Below, piece after piece: positions 1 to 8,535 of a DNA stretch of 22,998 nucleotides. Origin of the DNA: Candidatus Latescibacterota bacterium (GTDB taxonomy: Bacteria; Latescibacterota; UBA2968; UBA8231); NCBI GenBank assembly GCA_021295675.1, contig JAGWBY010000018.1:1-22998 (forward strand), in the 5' to 3' direction. How positions within the stretch are numbered: the first letter of the stretch is position 1; each line of letters opens with the position of its first letter. The notes beneath the pieces are model-generated. The model ran no database searches. It was not told where the DNA came from and saw only the letters and a program-made list of their open reading frames with translations. A program made the position numbers and the translations under genes.

Positions 1-972
1 TGCGGTTTTCGGTTACGTAGCCCATGCTGTACTTGTACAGGCTATCGGCCACCGAGCCGATCCGCGCTTTGGCTCCGTCGATATAGACGGCCCCGCGCTC
101 GGCCTGCTCAGCCCCTACCAGCAACCGCGCCAACTCGGTGCGCCCGGCTCCCACCAAGCCGTACAAACCCAAAATCTCGCCAGCGTAGAGCGAAAAGCTC
201 ACTTCGTGCGCCCGGCCCGGCGCGTACAGCCCTTCGACCCTGAGCACCTCCCGCTCCCGATCCACCGCTGGCATACCAAACGAAGCCGTCTCCGCGCGCC
301 GACCGATCATCATCTCGATCAGCTCAGCGCGCGGCAATCCGGCCAACTCCCTCGTGCCCACGTGTCGCCCGTCCCGCAACACGCTGACTTGGTCGCCGAT
401 CTGATAGACTTCGTCGAACTTGTGCGAGACAAAGACGATGGCCACGCCCGCCTCCTGCAACTGGCGCAAAATGCCAAACAGGCGGGCTGCTTCGTGTTCG
501 GTAAGCGCTAATAGCAACACTCGCGCCTCGGCCGACAGCACTCGGGCGATCTGCACGAGCTGCTTGTGCGCCGCGCTCAAATCGCCAATGGGCATTTGCG
601 GGTCAACGTCCAACCCGACCCGCGCCATTGCGGCCCGTGCCTGATCGTCGAGCCGCAACCAGTCGAGGCGGCCCCAGCGGCTGAAGCCGTCTAACTTGTC
701 GAGCATGATGTTCTCGGCCACGCTAGCCTCGGCTACTACTTGGATCTCTTGGTGGACGAGGCCAATGCCGCGGTCGAGGCAGTCGCGGCAGTTGCGCACG
801 CGCAGCGGTGCGCCGTCGAGTATATCCCGGTGATAATTTTGAGCAGGGTGCTCTTGCCAGCGCCGTTTTCGCCGACTAGGGCGTGGATCTGGTCCGGTTG
901 GAATGAGAGCGACACATCGTCCAGTGCCCGGACGCCGGGAAAGCGCTTGCTGATGGATTGCAGTTCGAGCAC
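1..972 (-). pseudogene. Sugar ABC importer ATPase (RbsA/MglA type), 5' part, disrupted by two deletions
   Basis: Tandem-domain ATPase of a ribose/galactose-type importer, which would couple ATP hydrolysis to sugar uptake at the inner membrane. The GTG start at 972 lies three bases after the stop of the binding-protein gene, so the two are probably co-transcribed. The first domain has a good Walker A (GENGAGKST). After ITGIY, near 820, the frame breaks: the family continues in another frame ([10 protein letters not shown], then GIGLVHQE), and family spacing implies loss of about 25 bases. Further on the signature LSAAHKQLVQIAR is intact, but at 508/509 the Walker B is cut: VLLL runs straight into ALTEHEAARLF where DEPTS is expected, an in-frame 15-base loss. 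The second domain begins with GLVGAGRTEL, the degenerate Walker A usual for this family. Translation is otherwise open to the window edge, where the gene is cut. It is either a decaying gene or a consensus error. Family identity is secure; functionality is doubtful. Confidence 0.8.
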
Positions 973-975
973 GAA

Positions 976-1989
976 TCAGCGGGGCGGGGTGAGGTATTTG
1001 GCCTCTAACTCGCCCATAATCCGCGCGGTGATGGCCCTGACTTCGTCCTCAAAGGTATCGACGTTGTCCTTGGTCACCAGCACCGTGCCCGAGTTGATGA
1101 AGTAGCGGTCGGAATTGGCCTGCCAGCCGTCGAGCAGATAGCTCAAGAGAGCACACGTGATGTAGCCGTGGCCGTACGGGTTTTGCGAGATGGTCGCGTC
1201 AATGGCCCCCTCGCGGATTGCGTCGAGCACTACCGGGTCCGTGTCGATGCCGACGAAGTGGATGCGCTTGTTATCCGGGGTTTGGTTCCACTCCGACAGA
1301 ATAATCGCCGCGGCCACGGTCGGCGTGTACCCCGTGCAAATCACGCCGTCGATCTCCTCAATCCGCGCCGAGAGCGCGTCCTGGATTTTGGCGGTGCTGG
1401 TCTCAATCGACTCCATACCGGCGATTTCCTGGACGATCTGGACCTCTGGATATTTGGCCACCGCGGCCTCGACGCCTTCTTTGCGCAAAATGGTATTGGG
1501 GTCTTCGACCAGTTCGAGCACATTGAGGATGTTGCCCTTGCCGCCCATAAAGCCAATCAGCGCCTCGGTGGCCTCCATTGCCGCCTGCTTGACATCGGTC
1601 GCCACGCAAAACGAAGCGGGCGTCGGCAGCGTCGTCGGCGCTCCATAGCTTACTACATAGGCCCCGTTTTGCACCAATTCCTCGTAGAGTCCGTTGGCGG
1701 CGCTGGCGTCGGCTGGGTAGAGTGAGAAGCCTTTGTAGCCCTGAGCGGCCAGCGGCTCGACATTGGCATTTTCGTTGTCTTGGGTCCAACTTTGGCCGAT
1801 CTGGCGCTTGATCTTGATCCCGGTATCGCGCTCATAGCCGATCACCCCTTTTTGTACCTCTTCGACATAGGGATGCACCATCAGAGCGTACCAGACGATT
1901 TTTTTCTCTGTAGGCTCGTCTCCCGATTCGCCGGACCCGCCACACCCGACGGCGACGAGCGCAGCGGCCCAAATTAGTAGCAAACGCAT
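976..1989 (-). CDS. Sugar-binding lipoprotein of ABC importer (Peripla_BP_4 type)
   Basis: Substrate-binding component of a sugar-type ABC importer, 337 residues, which would be lipid-anchored and deliver ligand to the permease. The N-terminus MRLLLIWAAALVAVGC is a lipoprotein signal with the modified cysteine at residue 16, followed by a Gly/Ser/Glu-rich linker. The body has the two-lobed type-I periplasmic-binding pattern: KKIVWYALMVHPYVEEVQKG at the start of lobe one, GFSLYPADA, a GGKGNILNV strand, DGVICTGYTPTVAAA, and HFVGIDTDPVVLDAIREGAI near the second lobe, with ATISQNPYGHGY close to the hinge. Length is normal for ribose/galactose-type binders. The ATG start is supported by GGAGA about 6-7 bases upstream. 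The ATPase gene follows after three bases; the permease is presumably outside the window. The ligand cannot be read from sequence. Confidence 0.9.
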   Translation of the reverse strand: MRLLLIWAAALVAVGCGGSGESGDEPTEKKIVWYALMVHPYVEEVQKGVIGYERDTGIKIKRQIGQSWTQDNENANVEPLAAQGYKGFSLYPADASAANGLYEELVQNGAYVVSYGAPTTLPTPASFCVATDVKQAAMEATEALIGFMGGKGNILNVLELVEDPNTILRKEGVEAAVAKYPEVQIVQEIAGMESIETSTAKIQDALSARIEEIDGVICTGYTPTVAAAIILSEWNQTPDNKRIHFVGIDTDPVVLDAIREGAIDATISQNPYGHGYITCALLSYLLDGWQANSDRYFINSGTVLVTKDNVDTFEDEVRAITARIMGELEAKYLTPPR

Positions 1990-2012
1990 GTAGGCTCTCC
2001 TTTCGGCCTTTC

Positions 2013-2043
2013 AATATAACCATCCCCACGCCTCTTGAGCCAA
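2013..2043 (-). promoter_or_regulatory. Possible sigma70-like promoter for the binding-protein operon
   Basis: Reading the minus strand, TTGGCT (2043-2038) and TATATT (2018-2013) lie 19 bases apart, about 25 bases before the ATG at 1989. The spacing is longer than the usual 17, and the box is recognised by eye only. It sits between the large inverted repeat and the start codon, where a promoter for this operon would be expected. Confidence 0.25.
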
Positions 2044-2065
2044 TCCCCACTTTGGCCTACTTACG

Positions 2066-2129
2066 AACTGATGTTACGCACCATCCTGCCAATGCTAGCA
2101 TACTGGCAGGATGGTGCGTAACATCAGTT
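2066..2129. repeat. Perfect 26-bp inverted repeat with nested 10-bp palindrome
   Basis: Bases 2066-2091 are exactly the reverse complement of 2104-2129. The 12-base centre contains the palindrome ATGCTAGCAT, so the structure can fold as a stem of about 31 pairs with a two-base bulge. Pairing stops at both outer edges (G at 2065, A at 2130). There is no T-run on either side, so it does not look like a classical intrinsic terminator. It lies between the stop of the AftB-like glycosyltransferase gene (2170) and the binding-protein gene. It could be a transcription boundary, a small non-autonomous mobile element or REP-like sequence, or a protein-binding site. No second copy was seen in the window. 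Confidence 0.9.
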
Positions 2130-2169
2130 ATGAATGCCATCTAAACCTGCACCCAGAAGGTGAGAGTAC

Positions 2170-3768
2170 CTAACGGGCTGCCCAGCGCGTCTCGCAGTCG
2201 GCAATGTGGTCGGCTGAGAGCACCCGGTGGAACACTTTGACTTGCCCAGGAGCGACGAGGCGGACATTGGGCTGGAAGCACTCTACATAACCGGCTGGCG
2301 GCGTGCGCTCGTGGGCCATCATGCGCTCGGCGGTCGGCTCGGGGGGCGTGCGGGCGATGACGTAGTCGTTGAGGCCGTGAACGTCGAGGATGTTGATGTG
2401 CGGCAAGCGCCAAGCCGGAATGCCGATGGCGGGAAAGAAAAAAACCGGATAGTCGGCCGCGGGCAGAAACTGACCCTGAGCACGCGGAGGAAACATCCCA
2501 GCGAGGAATTCCGCGTTGGCTTTGTGCTCTTGATGACGAATGCAGACGAAGCGGTCGATGAGCCAAAATTGCAGCTCGTCAAAAGCAGCGGCGTACCAGC
2601 GAATTGGGGCGGGAAAATGAGGAGCCACAGGCACTTTGAGTTGCAAGGTCTGACCGCGGCTGGCGATGTGGTGGGTCTGGGACCAATGGATCCAAGGAAT
2701 CGGCCAGGAGAGCACAACCGCGAGGCCGAGGACAACAAGCGCTTTTTTCGGTTGGACCCCTACGGCGTTTAGGCACCATGCAAAGGCGAGGTAGCACAAA
2801 GGCACCAAGTGCGCGTAAATCCGGTACTCAAAGTGGTCGCCACCGTAGAAAAACGTGTAATACGCAGCGTGGCCGCACAGTGCTAACGCAGCCAACAGCC
2901 CATGCCAAGACAGCCTGAGCGCCCCCTTCTTTTTCCATAGCACATAGACCAAAAGCAGTCCCCACGTCCACAGGGCGTATTCGAGGGCAAAAGAGAGCGC
3001 GTAGCGGAGGCCGCTGGCCGGCCAAGGTCCGACGGCTTTGGCGTAATAAGTATTGGGCAGCCATTCGCCGTATAAACTCTGACGCCAAACTAGATGCAGC
3101 GGCGCGGCCAGCAGGGGCCAAGCTTGGGCAAGCCGCCGAGCGGGATAGCAGCCAGTGCGCCAAGCCCAAAAGAGCGCGACCGCAGTGGCACCGAGAAAAA
3201 GCAGGCCATCCGGGCGCGTCAGGTAGATACCGGCGGCGGCAGCGGAAATAACTAAGGGCCACCTCCGGTGGCTAGGAGCAACAAAAGCGCAAGCATAGGT
3301 CCAAGCGAGGACCGTGCAACCAAACAGCGCCGTTTCCAAGCCCGAACTGCTCCAAGCCAAGAAGGTGCGGTTAGTGGTCACCGCGAGCAGCAAGAGCGCG
3401 AGGAAGACCAAGCGATAGGGACGCAGCCTAGGCGACCAAGGCAAGCGCAGCAGCATCTGCGCAGCGATGTACAGCGAGCACAGCGCAAAGCACAAGGCGA
3501 GGTAGTTGGCCACTGCGGGAGGGGCAACGTCCAAGACCTGCCAGACCCCATACAGCAGGACAATCCACAGAAAATTGGTGTAGCCTTCGACCGGACGAAA
3601 CGGAGGCGGGTTCCACACCGGGCCGTGGCCCAAAGCCCAGTTGCTCACGTAGCGAAAGGAAATGTAGGCATCGTCGGTGAGGAACCAGTACAGCTTCCAG
3701 CCATAGCACAGCGCGGCACCAGCCAATAGCAGGATCAGGGCGCAGAGCAGGCGTTCGCGCTGATTCAT
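2170..3768 (-). CDS. GT-C fold membrane glycosyltransferase, AftB-like
   Basis: Integral membrane protein of 532 residues with many hydrophobic segments; a likely transferase of sugars from lipid-linked donors on the outer face of the inner membrane. After the first helix comes the loop FLTDDAYISFRY (aspartates 32-33), then GHGPVWNP and VEGYTNFLW (60-68). These are hallmarks of the GT-C group that includes the mycobacterial arabinofuranosyltransferase AftB. The C-terminal soluble part has DVHGLND (462-468) and a His-Glu pair (486-487), as in that family. Donor and acceptor are unknown. The open frame runs upstream to 4002, but the ATG at 3768 overlaps the stop of the preceding gene as ATGA, so I take that start; everything upstream lies over the FG-GAP gene. 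It is the last gene of a three-gene unit and is followed by the inverted repeat. A generic hypothetical membrane protein label is the alternative. Confidence 0.8.
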   Translation of the reverse strand: MNQRERLLCALILLLAGAALCYGWKLYWFLTDDAYISFRYVSNWALGHGPVWNPPPFRPVEGYTNFLWIVLLYGVWQVLDVAPPAVANYLALCFALCSLYIAAQMLLRLPWSPRLRPYRLVFLALLLLAVTTNRTFLAWSSSGLETALFGCTVLAWTYACAFVAPSHRRWPLVISAAAAGIYLTRPDGLLFLGATAVALFWAWRTGCYPARRLAQAWPLLAAPLHLVWRQSLYGEWLPNTYYAKAVGPWPASGLRYALSFALEYALWTWGLLLVYVLWKKKGALRLSWHGLLAALALCGHAAYYTFFYGGDHFEYRIYAHLVPLCYLAFAWCLNAVGVQPKKALVVLGLAVVLSWPIPWIHWSQTHHIASRGQTLQLKVPVAPHFPAPIRWYAAAFDELQFWLIDRFVCIRHQEHKANAEFLAGMFPPRAQGQFLPAADYPVFFFPAIGIPAWRLPHINILDVHGLNDYVIARTPPEPTAERMMAHERTPPAGYVECFQPNVRLVAPGQVKVFHRVLSADHIADCETRWAAR

Positions 3769-5512
3769 CGTCCGCTGTGGAATACTTGGTCGGCGGCCAA
3801 GTCGTAGTAGTCCGTCCGCGCACCATCCGGCCAGCGGATTTCGAGATGCTCTATGCGGGCGCAAGTCCCCAAGCCAAAGTGGAGGCGCGGATCGCTGGCC
3901 GACAGGTAGCTGCCGCCAGCGGTGACGGTCCGCGTCTGCTGGTGGCCATCGCACAGCAGGCGGACGCGGGCACCGGCCACTAGGCCCTCCACCAAGAGCC
4001 AATGAGAACGAGGCGGCAGGTCGTTGCGGTAGAGGGCCGCCGGACCGCTGGCGTGGGTGACCAACAAGTCGAGGTCGCCATCGCCGTCGTAGTCGCCATA
4101 CGCTGCGCCACGCGAGACCGCGACCCGAGCAAAGGCCGAGCCGGCCGCCGCTGACACGTCGCGGAACTGGCCGCCAGTGTTGGCGAAAAGCTGGTCGGGT
4201 TGGGCGTAGCGGAGGTCTTCTTCGAGGAGCTGAATCCGGTCCATGACATGCCCGTTGGCAACGAAGAGGTCGAGGTCGGCGTCGTTGTCCGCATCGAAAA
4301 ACAACGTGCCAAAGCCCAAGGGGCGCAGGCTTGGATCGGCGAGGCCGATAGCATCCCCGCTGTCGGTGAAGCGGAGCGCACCGTCGTTGCGGTAAAGCGT
4401 ATTGCTCTCGCGCGAGAAGTTAGTAACGAAAAGGTCTGGGTCGCCATCCGCGTCAACGTCGCCAGCAGTCACGCCCATGCCGGCCTCGGCTTGGCCGTTG
4501 CCGTTGTACGCGGCCCCAGCGGCGAGCGCAATATCGACGAAGGTCCCGCCGTCGTTGCGATAGAGCGCATTGCGGACCCCGTCATTGGCCACGTAGAGAT
4601 CCAAATCGCCGTCCGCGTCAATGTCGCCGGCCAGCGCCCCCAAACCCTTGCCAAAACGATTGAGAACCCCCGCCTGTTCGGTGACATCGACAAAGGTAGC
4701 GCCATCGTTGCGGTAGAGCACATCCGAGACGCCATTGTAGCGGCGCGGGCTGCAATAGGTGCGCAGTGCAAAGGGGATTTTCAGCAGCTCTTTGCGCCGG
4801 CGCTTGGGGGTGATAGTGCCGCCGCAAACGCGGTTGTTGGGGCATCGTAGAGGTCGAGGTCGCCATCGTTATCGCAGTCAAAAAACAGGGCACTGGTGCT
4901 CCAGCGCGGATCCCCCACACCGGCTTTTTCGGTAACATCGACAAACGCGCCGCCGTCGTTGCGATACAGGACGTTGGGACCGTAGTTGGTGACGTAGAGG
5001 TCTGGGTCTCCATCCGCGTCAATGTCGCCGACAGCCACGCCCATGCCATAGCCAGTATCACCTGCCCCGGCCGCACCTTCTACCTCGCGAAACGTCCCGT
5101 CTCCCTCGTTGCGGTAGAGTCTATTCCCCCTAGGTGAGTCGGTAGTGGCCGGAGCAACTTGATAGGCACTCTCATCCACTAGGCCTTTGAAGCTCAGACC
5201 GGGCCGGTAGTCCTTTTCCACCCAGTAGTGGGTCTCGTCGCGGTAGCTGAGATTGATCGGCGAGTACTGGCCGCGCAGATGCGACAAGTCGAATCCATCC
5301 ACCAAGTAAATGTCGAGCCAGCCATCTTGATCGTAGTCGAGAAAAGCCCCGCCTGCCCCCATGGTCTCAATGAGAAAGTAATCGCCCGCTGCGCCGTTGG
5401 TGTAGATAAAATCGAGACCCGCATCCTCGACCACCCGGAACGGACCAGGAATGGCGGGTGGTGCAGGCTCGCAAGCGGCGCAGATCACCAGTAGCAGCAA
5501 TAGACGAATCAC
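3765..5512 (-). CDS. CRTAC1/ASPIC-UnbV FG-GAP repeat lipoprotein, interrupted by one frameshift
   Basis: Reconstructed product of 582 residues. The GTG at 5512 overlaps the previous stop as GTGA and opens MIRLLLLLVICAAC, a lipoprotein signal with cysteine 14. It carries seven calcium-loop motifs of FG-GAP/VCBS type, including DYDQDGWLDIYLVDG, DIDADGDPDLYVTN, DADNDADLDLFVANG and DYDGDGDLDLLVTHA, which are expected to build a beta-propeller. An ASPIC/UnbV domain ends it (GARVRLLCDG, LHFGLG, IRWPDGAR). The frame breaks at the G-run 4839-4842: adding one base restores LYDAPNNRVCGGTITPKRR through RTYCSPRRYNGVSDVLYRN, the insertion expected in CRTAC1 proteins. The two open halves are 5512 to 4781 (ending at a premature TGA) and about 4840 to 3765. 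The molecular role of the family is unclear; calcium-dependent adhesion or a secreted binding function is inferred. The homopolymer context makes a sequencing or assembly error plausible, but a true mutation is not excluded. It lies between two glycosyltransferase genes. Confidence 0.82.
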
Positions 5513-6702
5513 TGGCGCAATCCTCGCCGTAAGACCAAACCGTAGAGCGAACACAACAAGGCCACATCGGCCACCCACAACGCGCCCACCCCATTGTACA
5601 ACCGCCAACTTGGGAACAAGGCAAAGCAGTACCCGCTCGCCAGCACCGCCGAGCACACAACCGGTAGCCGCCACAGCCAATGCGCCCGGGCTTGGCCAAG
5701 CGCCACCCACAAAGCAGCTTGGCAAAAGGGTAAGAAGACGAAGTAATGGGGCCATGAAGTCTGCACCACAAACGGCAAAGCGAGAAAGAGCGCGGCGGCA
5801 GATAGCGCCTCCCGCTGCGCGATTTCTCGCTTGTGCAACCACCATACCACGACGCAGTTAGCGCAAAAGACCAGCACCCCTGCGAACCGCAGTACATCGA
5901 GCGTCGATTCCCCGAGGCGATACCCCAGCGGCTGTCCCCAGCGGTTGAGTACATGGACAAAATACTGGGTATTCAAATCGCTGAGGAGCCGTGCCGCTTC
6001 TGGCAGCGATTGTGCGGATGCGCGTTCGAAATACCACCAATCCGTAGGGCCCAACAACGCGGCTGGCAGCAGGCAGTAAAACCCCAACAAGCCGATGCCG
6101 AAAGCCACCAGAAAGCGCCCGTCGCGGCGAATAAGAAAATAGAGGACAAATGCGCCAGGATAGTACTTAATGCAGGTGACTAATACCAAGACGATCCCCC
6201 CCAGTGCGCTCCGACCCTGCTGATGCAGCGCAAATGCCGCCACCATGCCAAGCGTCACCAACACACTGACCTGCCCCCATTTGAAATTGTGCAACAAGGG
6301 GAAGGAAGCCAGCAACAACAACCAATAAACTAGCATGCCCCGAGCGGAGAGGCCGAGTAGATAGCGGCCAGATACGTAGTAGAACACGGCTGCCCAGCCC
6401 ACCTGTAAAAACCCCCATAAAACAGTCGCTGCCACCAGCGGCAAGAGTGCCACAAGGCTCAGCCCCAACGCAAAAAACGAGGTATAGTAATACCCCCGGA
6501 CGGGCCACTTTTCGGCAAAAAGCACCTCGCCCATCGGATAGTAGAAGCGCCGAAAATCGCCAAAGAGCTGTGCGCCGTGGTCGATGGCGTTGACAAACCC
6601 ATCCACCGATCCCCACATCAGCCAATAGCTGCCAAGCATCAACCCGGCCCCTAGCAGGCCCAGCCCACAACTCCGTTGCGGCTCTTGGTCAAAACCAAGC
6701 AA
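5509..6702 (-). CDS. GT87-like (DUF2029) membrane glycosyltransferase
   Basis: Polytopic membrane protein of about 397 residues resembling glycosyltransferase family 87, the GT-C group that includes the mycobacterial mannosyltransferase PimE. The first periplasmic loop holds GDFRRFYYPMGEVLF (acidic residue at 49), followed by KWPVRGYYYTSFF. Further on are HNFKWGQVSVLV and the repeated hydrophobic blocks usual for the family, then TCIKYYPGAFVLYFLIRR. It would transfer a sugar from a polyprenyl-phosphate donor outside the cytoplasmic membrane. The frame is open to an ATG at 6822, which would overlap the divergent gene. I prefer the TTG at 6702, which has AGGGGA just upstream and starts immediately before the first hydrophobic helix. 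Its stop overlaps the start of the CRTAC1-type gene (GTGA), implying translational coupling. Family level is fairly sure; substrate is unknown and the start uncertain. Confidence 0.8.
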   Translation of the reverse strand: MLGFDQEPQRSCGLGLLGAGLMLGSYWLMWGSVDGFVNAIDHGAQLFGDFRRFYYPMGEVLFAEKWPVRGYYYTSFFALGLSLVALLPLVAATVLWGFLQVGWAAVFYYVSGRYLLGLSARGMLVYWLLLLASFPLLHNFKWGQVSVLVTLGMVAAFALHQQGRSALGGIVLVLVTCIKYYPGAFVLYFLIRRDGRFLVAFGIGLLGFYCLLPAALLGPTDWWYFERASAQSLPEAARLLSDLNTQYFVHVLNRWGQPLGYRLGESTLDVLRFAGVLVFCANCVVVWWLHKREIAQREALSAAALFLALPFVVQTSWPHYFVFLPFCQAALWVALGQARAHWLWRLPVVCSAVLASGYCFALFPSWRLYNGVGALWVADVALLCSLYGLVLRRGLRQ

Positions 6703-6810
6703 AATATCCCCTTTTCTATCGCGTCTTATCGCGCCCTCAACTGACTGGCGGCTCCCAGCAGATATAGGTATTTTGAGGCACAAACCACGAAGATATAAGA
6801 TACCAATAAA
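6703..6810. promoter_or_regulatory. Divergent control region between the two CRTAC1-type gene groups
   Basis: About 110 bases separate the two divergent units, with AT-rich sequence near the right end. On the plus strand TTGAGG (6773-6778) and TAAGAT (6796-6801) are 17 bases apart, giving a plausible promoter only about ten bases before the TTG at 6811. On the minus strand TTGAGG (6740-6735) is followed by TAGAAA at about 16 bases. The boxes are weak and were recognised by eye. The divergent arrangement itself requires promoters here. Confidence 0.4.
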
Positions 6811-8496
6811 TTGTCCGAACATCCCCTTTTGGCGTGGCGCATCGGCCTCGTCTGTCTTCTAACGGCCTGCGCCCCAGCAGAGCAGAGCCTACCTCGCGTT
6901 CACTTCGTGGAAGTAGCCCAACCAGCCGGTCTAACCCTGCGCAATACCTGCGGCAGCCCGGACAAGCGCTACATTGTCGAGGCCAAAGGCGGCAGCCTCG
7001 CCGCTTTTGACTACGACCAAGACGGCGACCTCGACCTCTATATCGTCAACGGATCAACCCTCGAAGGCTTCCCGCCCGAGGCCGCTCCCCGCAACGCTCT
7101 CTACCAAAATGCCGGTGATGCGACCTTTCAAGATGTCGCCTCGGCTACGGGAGTCGATGACGCGCGCTGGGGCATGGGCGCGGTGGCCGCCGACTACGAC
7201 AACGACGGCGACCCGGACCTCTATGTCACCAACTATGGCGCGAACCGCTTCTATCAGAACGCCGGCAACGGCACCTTCACCGACCAAGCCTCGCTGGCCG
7301 GCCTCGACGATGCCCGCTGGAGTACGGGTGCCGCGTGGAGCGACTACGACAACGACGGCGACCTCGACCTCTACGTGGCCAACTACATCGACTTTGATGT
7401 CAATTTCATCCCCGAGGGAGCCGACGCGGGAATGTGGCGCGGCCTGAACGTCATGTATGGCCCCCGCGGACTGGTCGGCGCGGCCGATGTACTCTATCGC
7501 AACGAAGGCGACGGCACCTTCGCCGATGTTACCCAAGCAGCCGGCGTCACCGATCATTACAAGCGCTATGGCTTTACCCCGCTCTTTAGCGACTTCGACC
7601 GCGACGGCGACCAAGATCTCTTCGTCGCCAACGACGCGGGCCCCAATATGTTCTACCGCAATCAGGGCAATGGCACCTTCGCCGAGGAAGCACTGGAGAC
7701 AGCCGTGGCCTTGCTCGAAAGCGGCGATGCCCAGGCGTGTATGGGCGCGGCGTCGGCCGATTACGACAACGATGGCGACTTCGACCTCTACGTCACCAAC
7801 TTCGCTCTCGACTACAATACCCTCTATCAGAACGATGGGCGCGGCTTCTTCAAGGACGCCACCGCCGCCGCTGGCCTCATTTACCCCACTTGGCCCTTCG
7901 TCGGCTGGGGCACGGGCTTTGCCGACTTTGACAACGACGGCTGGCAAGACCTCTTCGTGGCCAACGGCCACGTCTATCCCCAAGTCGAGCAGCTCGAGCG
8001 CGGGGCCTCCTACCGACAAAAAAACCAACTCTTTCTCAGCGCGGGCAACGGGCGTTTCGAGGACGCCACCGCAGCAGCCGGACCGGGTTTTGCCATTGAG
8101 GAATCGAGCCGCGGCACAGTCCTAGCCGACTTTGACAACGACGGCGATATCGACATTGCCGTCCACAACCTCGACTCAACGCCCTCACTTTTGCGCAATG
8201 ATTCACCGGCTAGCAACCACTATCTCATCGTCCGCGTCCAAGGTGTCGAAAGCAACCGCGATGGGCTCGGTGCTATCGTCACCGTCGAAACCAGCGCCGG
8301 TACCCAAGTCCGCGAAATCCGCGCTGGTAGTAGTTTTCTGGCTCAGGATGATATGCGCGCCCACTTTGGCTTGGGCGGAGAACGCGTGGTACAACGTCTC
8401 GCAGTACATTGGCCCAGCGGTCAGGTTGACCGCTTCGCCGACATCCAAGCGGACCGCATCCTCACGGTGCGCGAGGGACAGGGCCTTTCCCCCTGA
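6811..8496 (+). CDS. CRTAC1/ASPIC-UnbV FG-GAP repeat lipoprotein
   Basis: Complete lipoprotein of 561 residues from the TTG at 6811, or 555 from the TTG at 6829. The signal RIGLVCLLTAC ends in the lipidated cysteine (residue 20 or 14). There are seven calcium-loop repeats: DYDQDGDLDLYIVNG, DYDNDGDPDLYVTN, DYDNDGDLDLYVANY, DFDRDGDQDLFVAND, DYDNDGDFDLYVTNFA, DFDNDGWQDLFVANGH and DFDNDGDIDIAVHNL. They are spaced by LYRN/LYQN-type strands in a beta-propeller pattern. The last 90 residues or so form the ASPIC/UnbV domain (GLGAIVTVET, REIRAGSSF, AHFGLGG, VHWPSGQV). It is a paralogue of the product on the other side of the divergent promoter, with the same repeat number, which supports the repair proposed for that frameshifted gene. 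No clear ribosome site marks either start. It probably sits on an outer or cell-surface face and binds calcium; its partner is unknown. Confidence 0.88.
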   Translation: MSEHPLLAWRIGLVCLLTACAPAEQSLPRVHFVEVAQPAGLTLRNTCGSPDKRYIVEAKGGSLAAFDYDQDGDLDLYIVNGSTLEGFPPEAAPRNALYQNAGDATFQDVASATGVDDARWGMGAVAADYDNDGDPDLYVTNYGANRFYQNAGNGTFTDQASLAGLDDARWSTGAAWSDYDNDGDLDLYVANYIDFDVNFIPEGADAGMWRGLNVMYGPRGLVGAADVLYRNEGDGTFADVTQAAGVTDHYKRYGFTPLFSDFDRDGDQDLFVANDAGPNMFYRNQGNGTFAEEALETAVALLESGDAQACMGAASADYDNDGDFDLYVTNFALDYNTLYQNDGRGFFKDATAAAGLIYPTWPFVGWGTGFADFDNDGWQDLFVANGHVYPQVEQLERGASYRQKNQLFLSAGNGRFEDATAAAGPGFAIEESSRGTVLADFDNDGDIDIAVHNLDSTPSLLRNDSPASNHYLIVRVQGVESNRDGLGAIVTVETSAGTQVREIRAGSSFLAQDDMRAHFGLGGERVVQRLAVHWPSGQVDRFADIQADRILTVREGQGLSP

Positions 8497-8535
8497 CCCT
8501 TGCGAGGAATTTTCTCGCCAATTTATTTCGAGCCT

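Noticed and set aside
1168..1725. A 185-codon open frame on the plus strand
   Set aside because: It lies wholly antisense to the well-supported sugar-binding lipoprotein gene and has a low-complexity Arg/Asp-rich translation.
2066..2129. Inverted repeat as an intrinsic terminator
   Set aside because: There is no T-run after the stem on either strand and the stem is unusually long, so it is listed as a repeat of unknown function.
3769..4002. N-terminal extension of the AftB-like glycosyltransferase
   Set aside because: The extra residues overlap the FG-GAP gene, are Pro/Arg-rich without family similarity, and the ATGA overlap gives a better start at 3768.
4200..4850. A 216-codon open frame on the plus strand
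   Set aside because: Antisense shadow of the calcium-loop repeats of the minus-strand CRTAC1-type gene; it has no ribosome site and no recognisable domain.
7054..8028. A 324-codon open frame on the minus strand
   Set aside because: It is exactly antisense to the FG-GAP repeats, and its Val/Ile/Glu-rich repetitive protein mirrors the Asp-rich calcium loops. The plus-strand frame has a lipoprotein signal and family motifs throughout.
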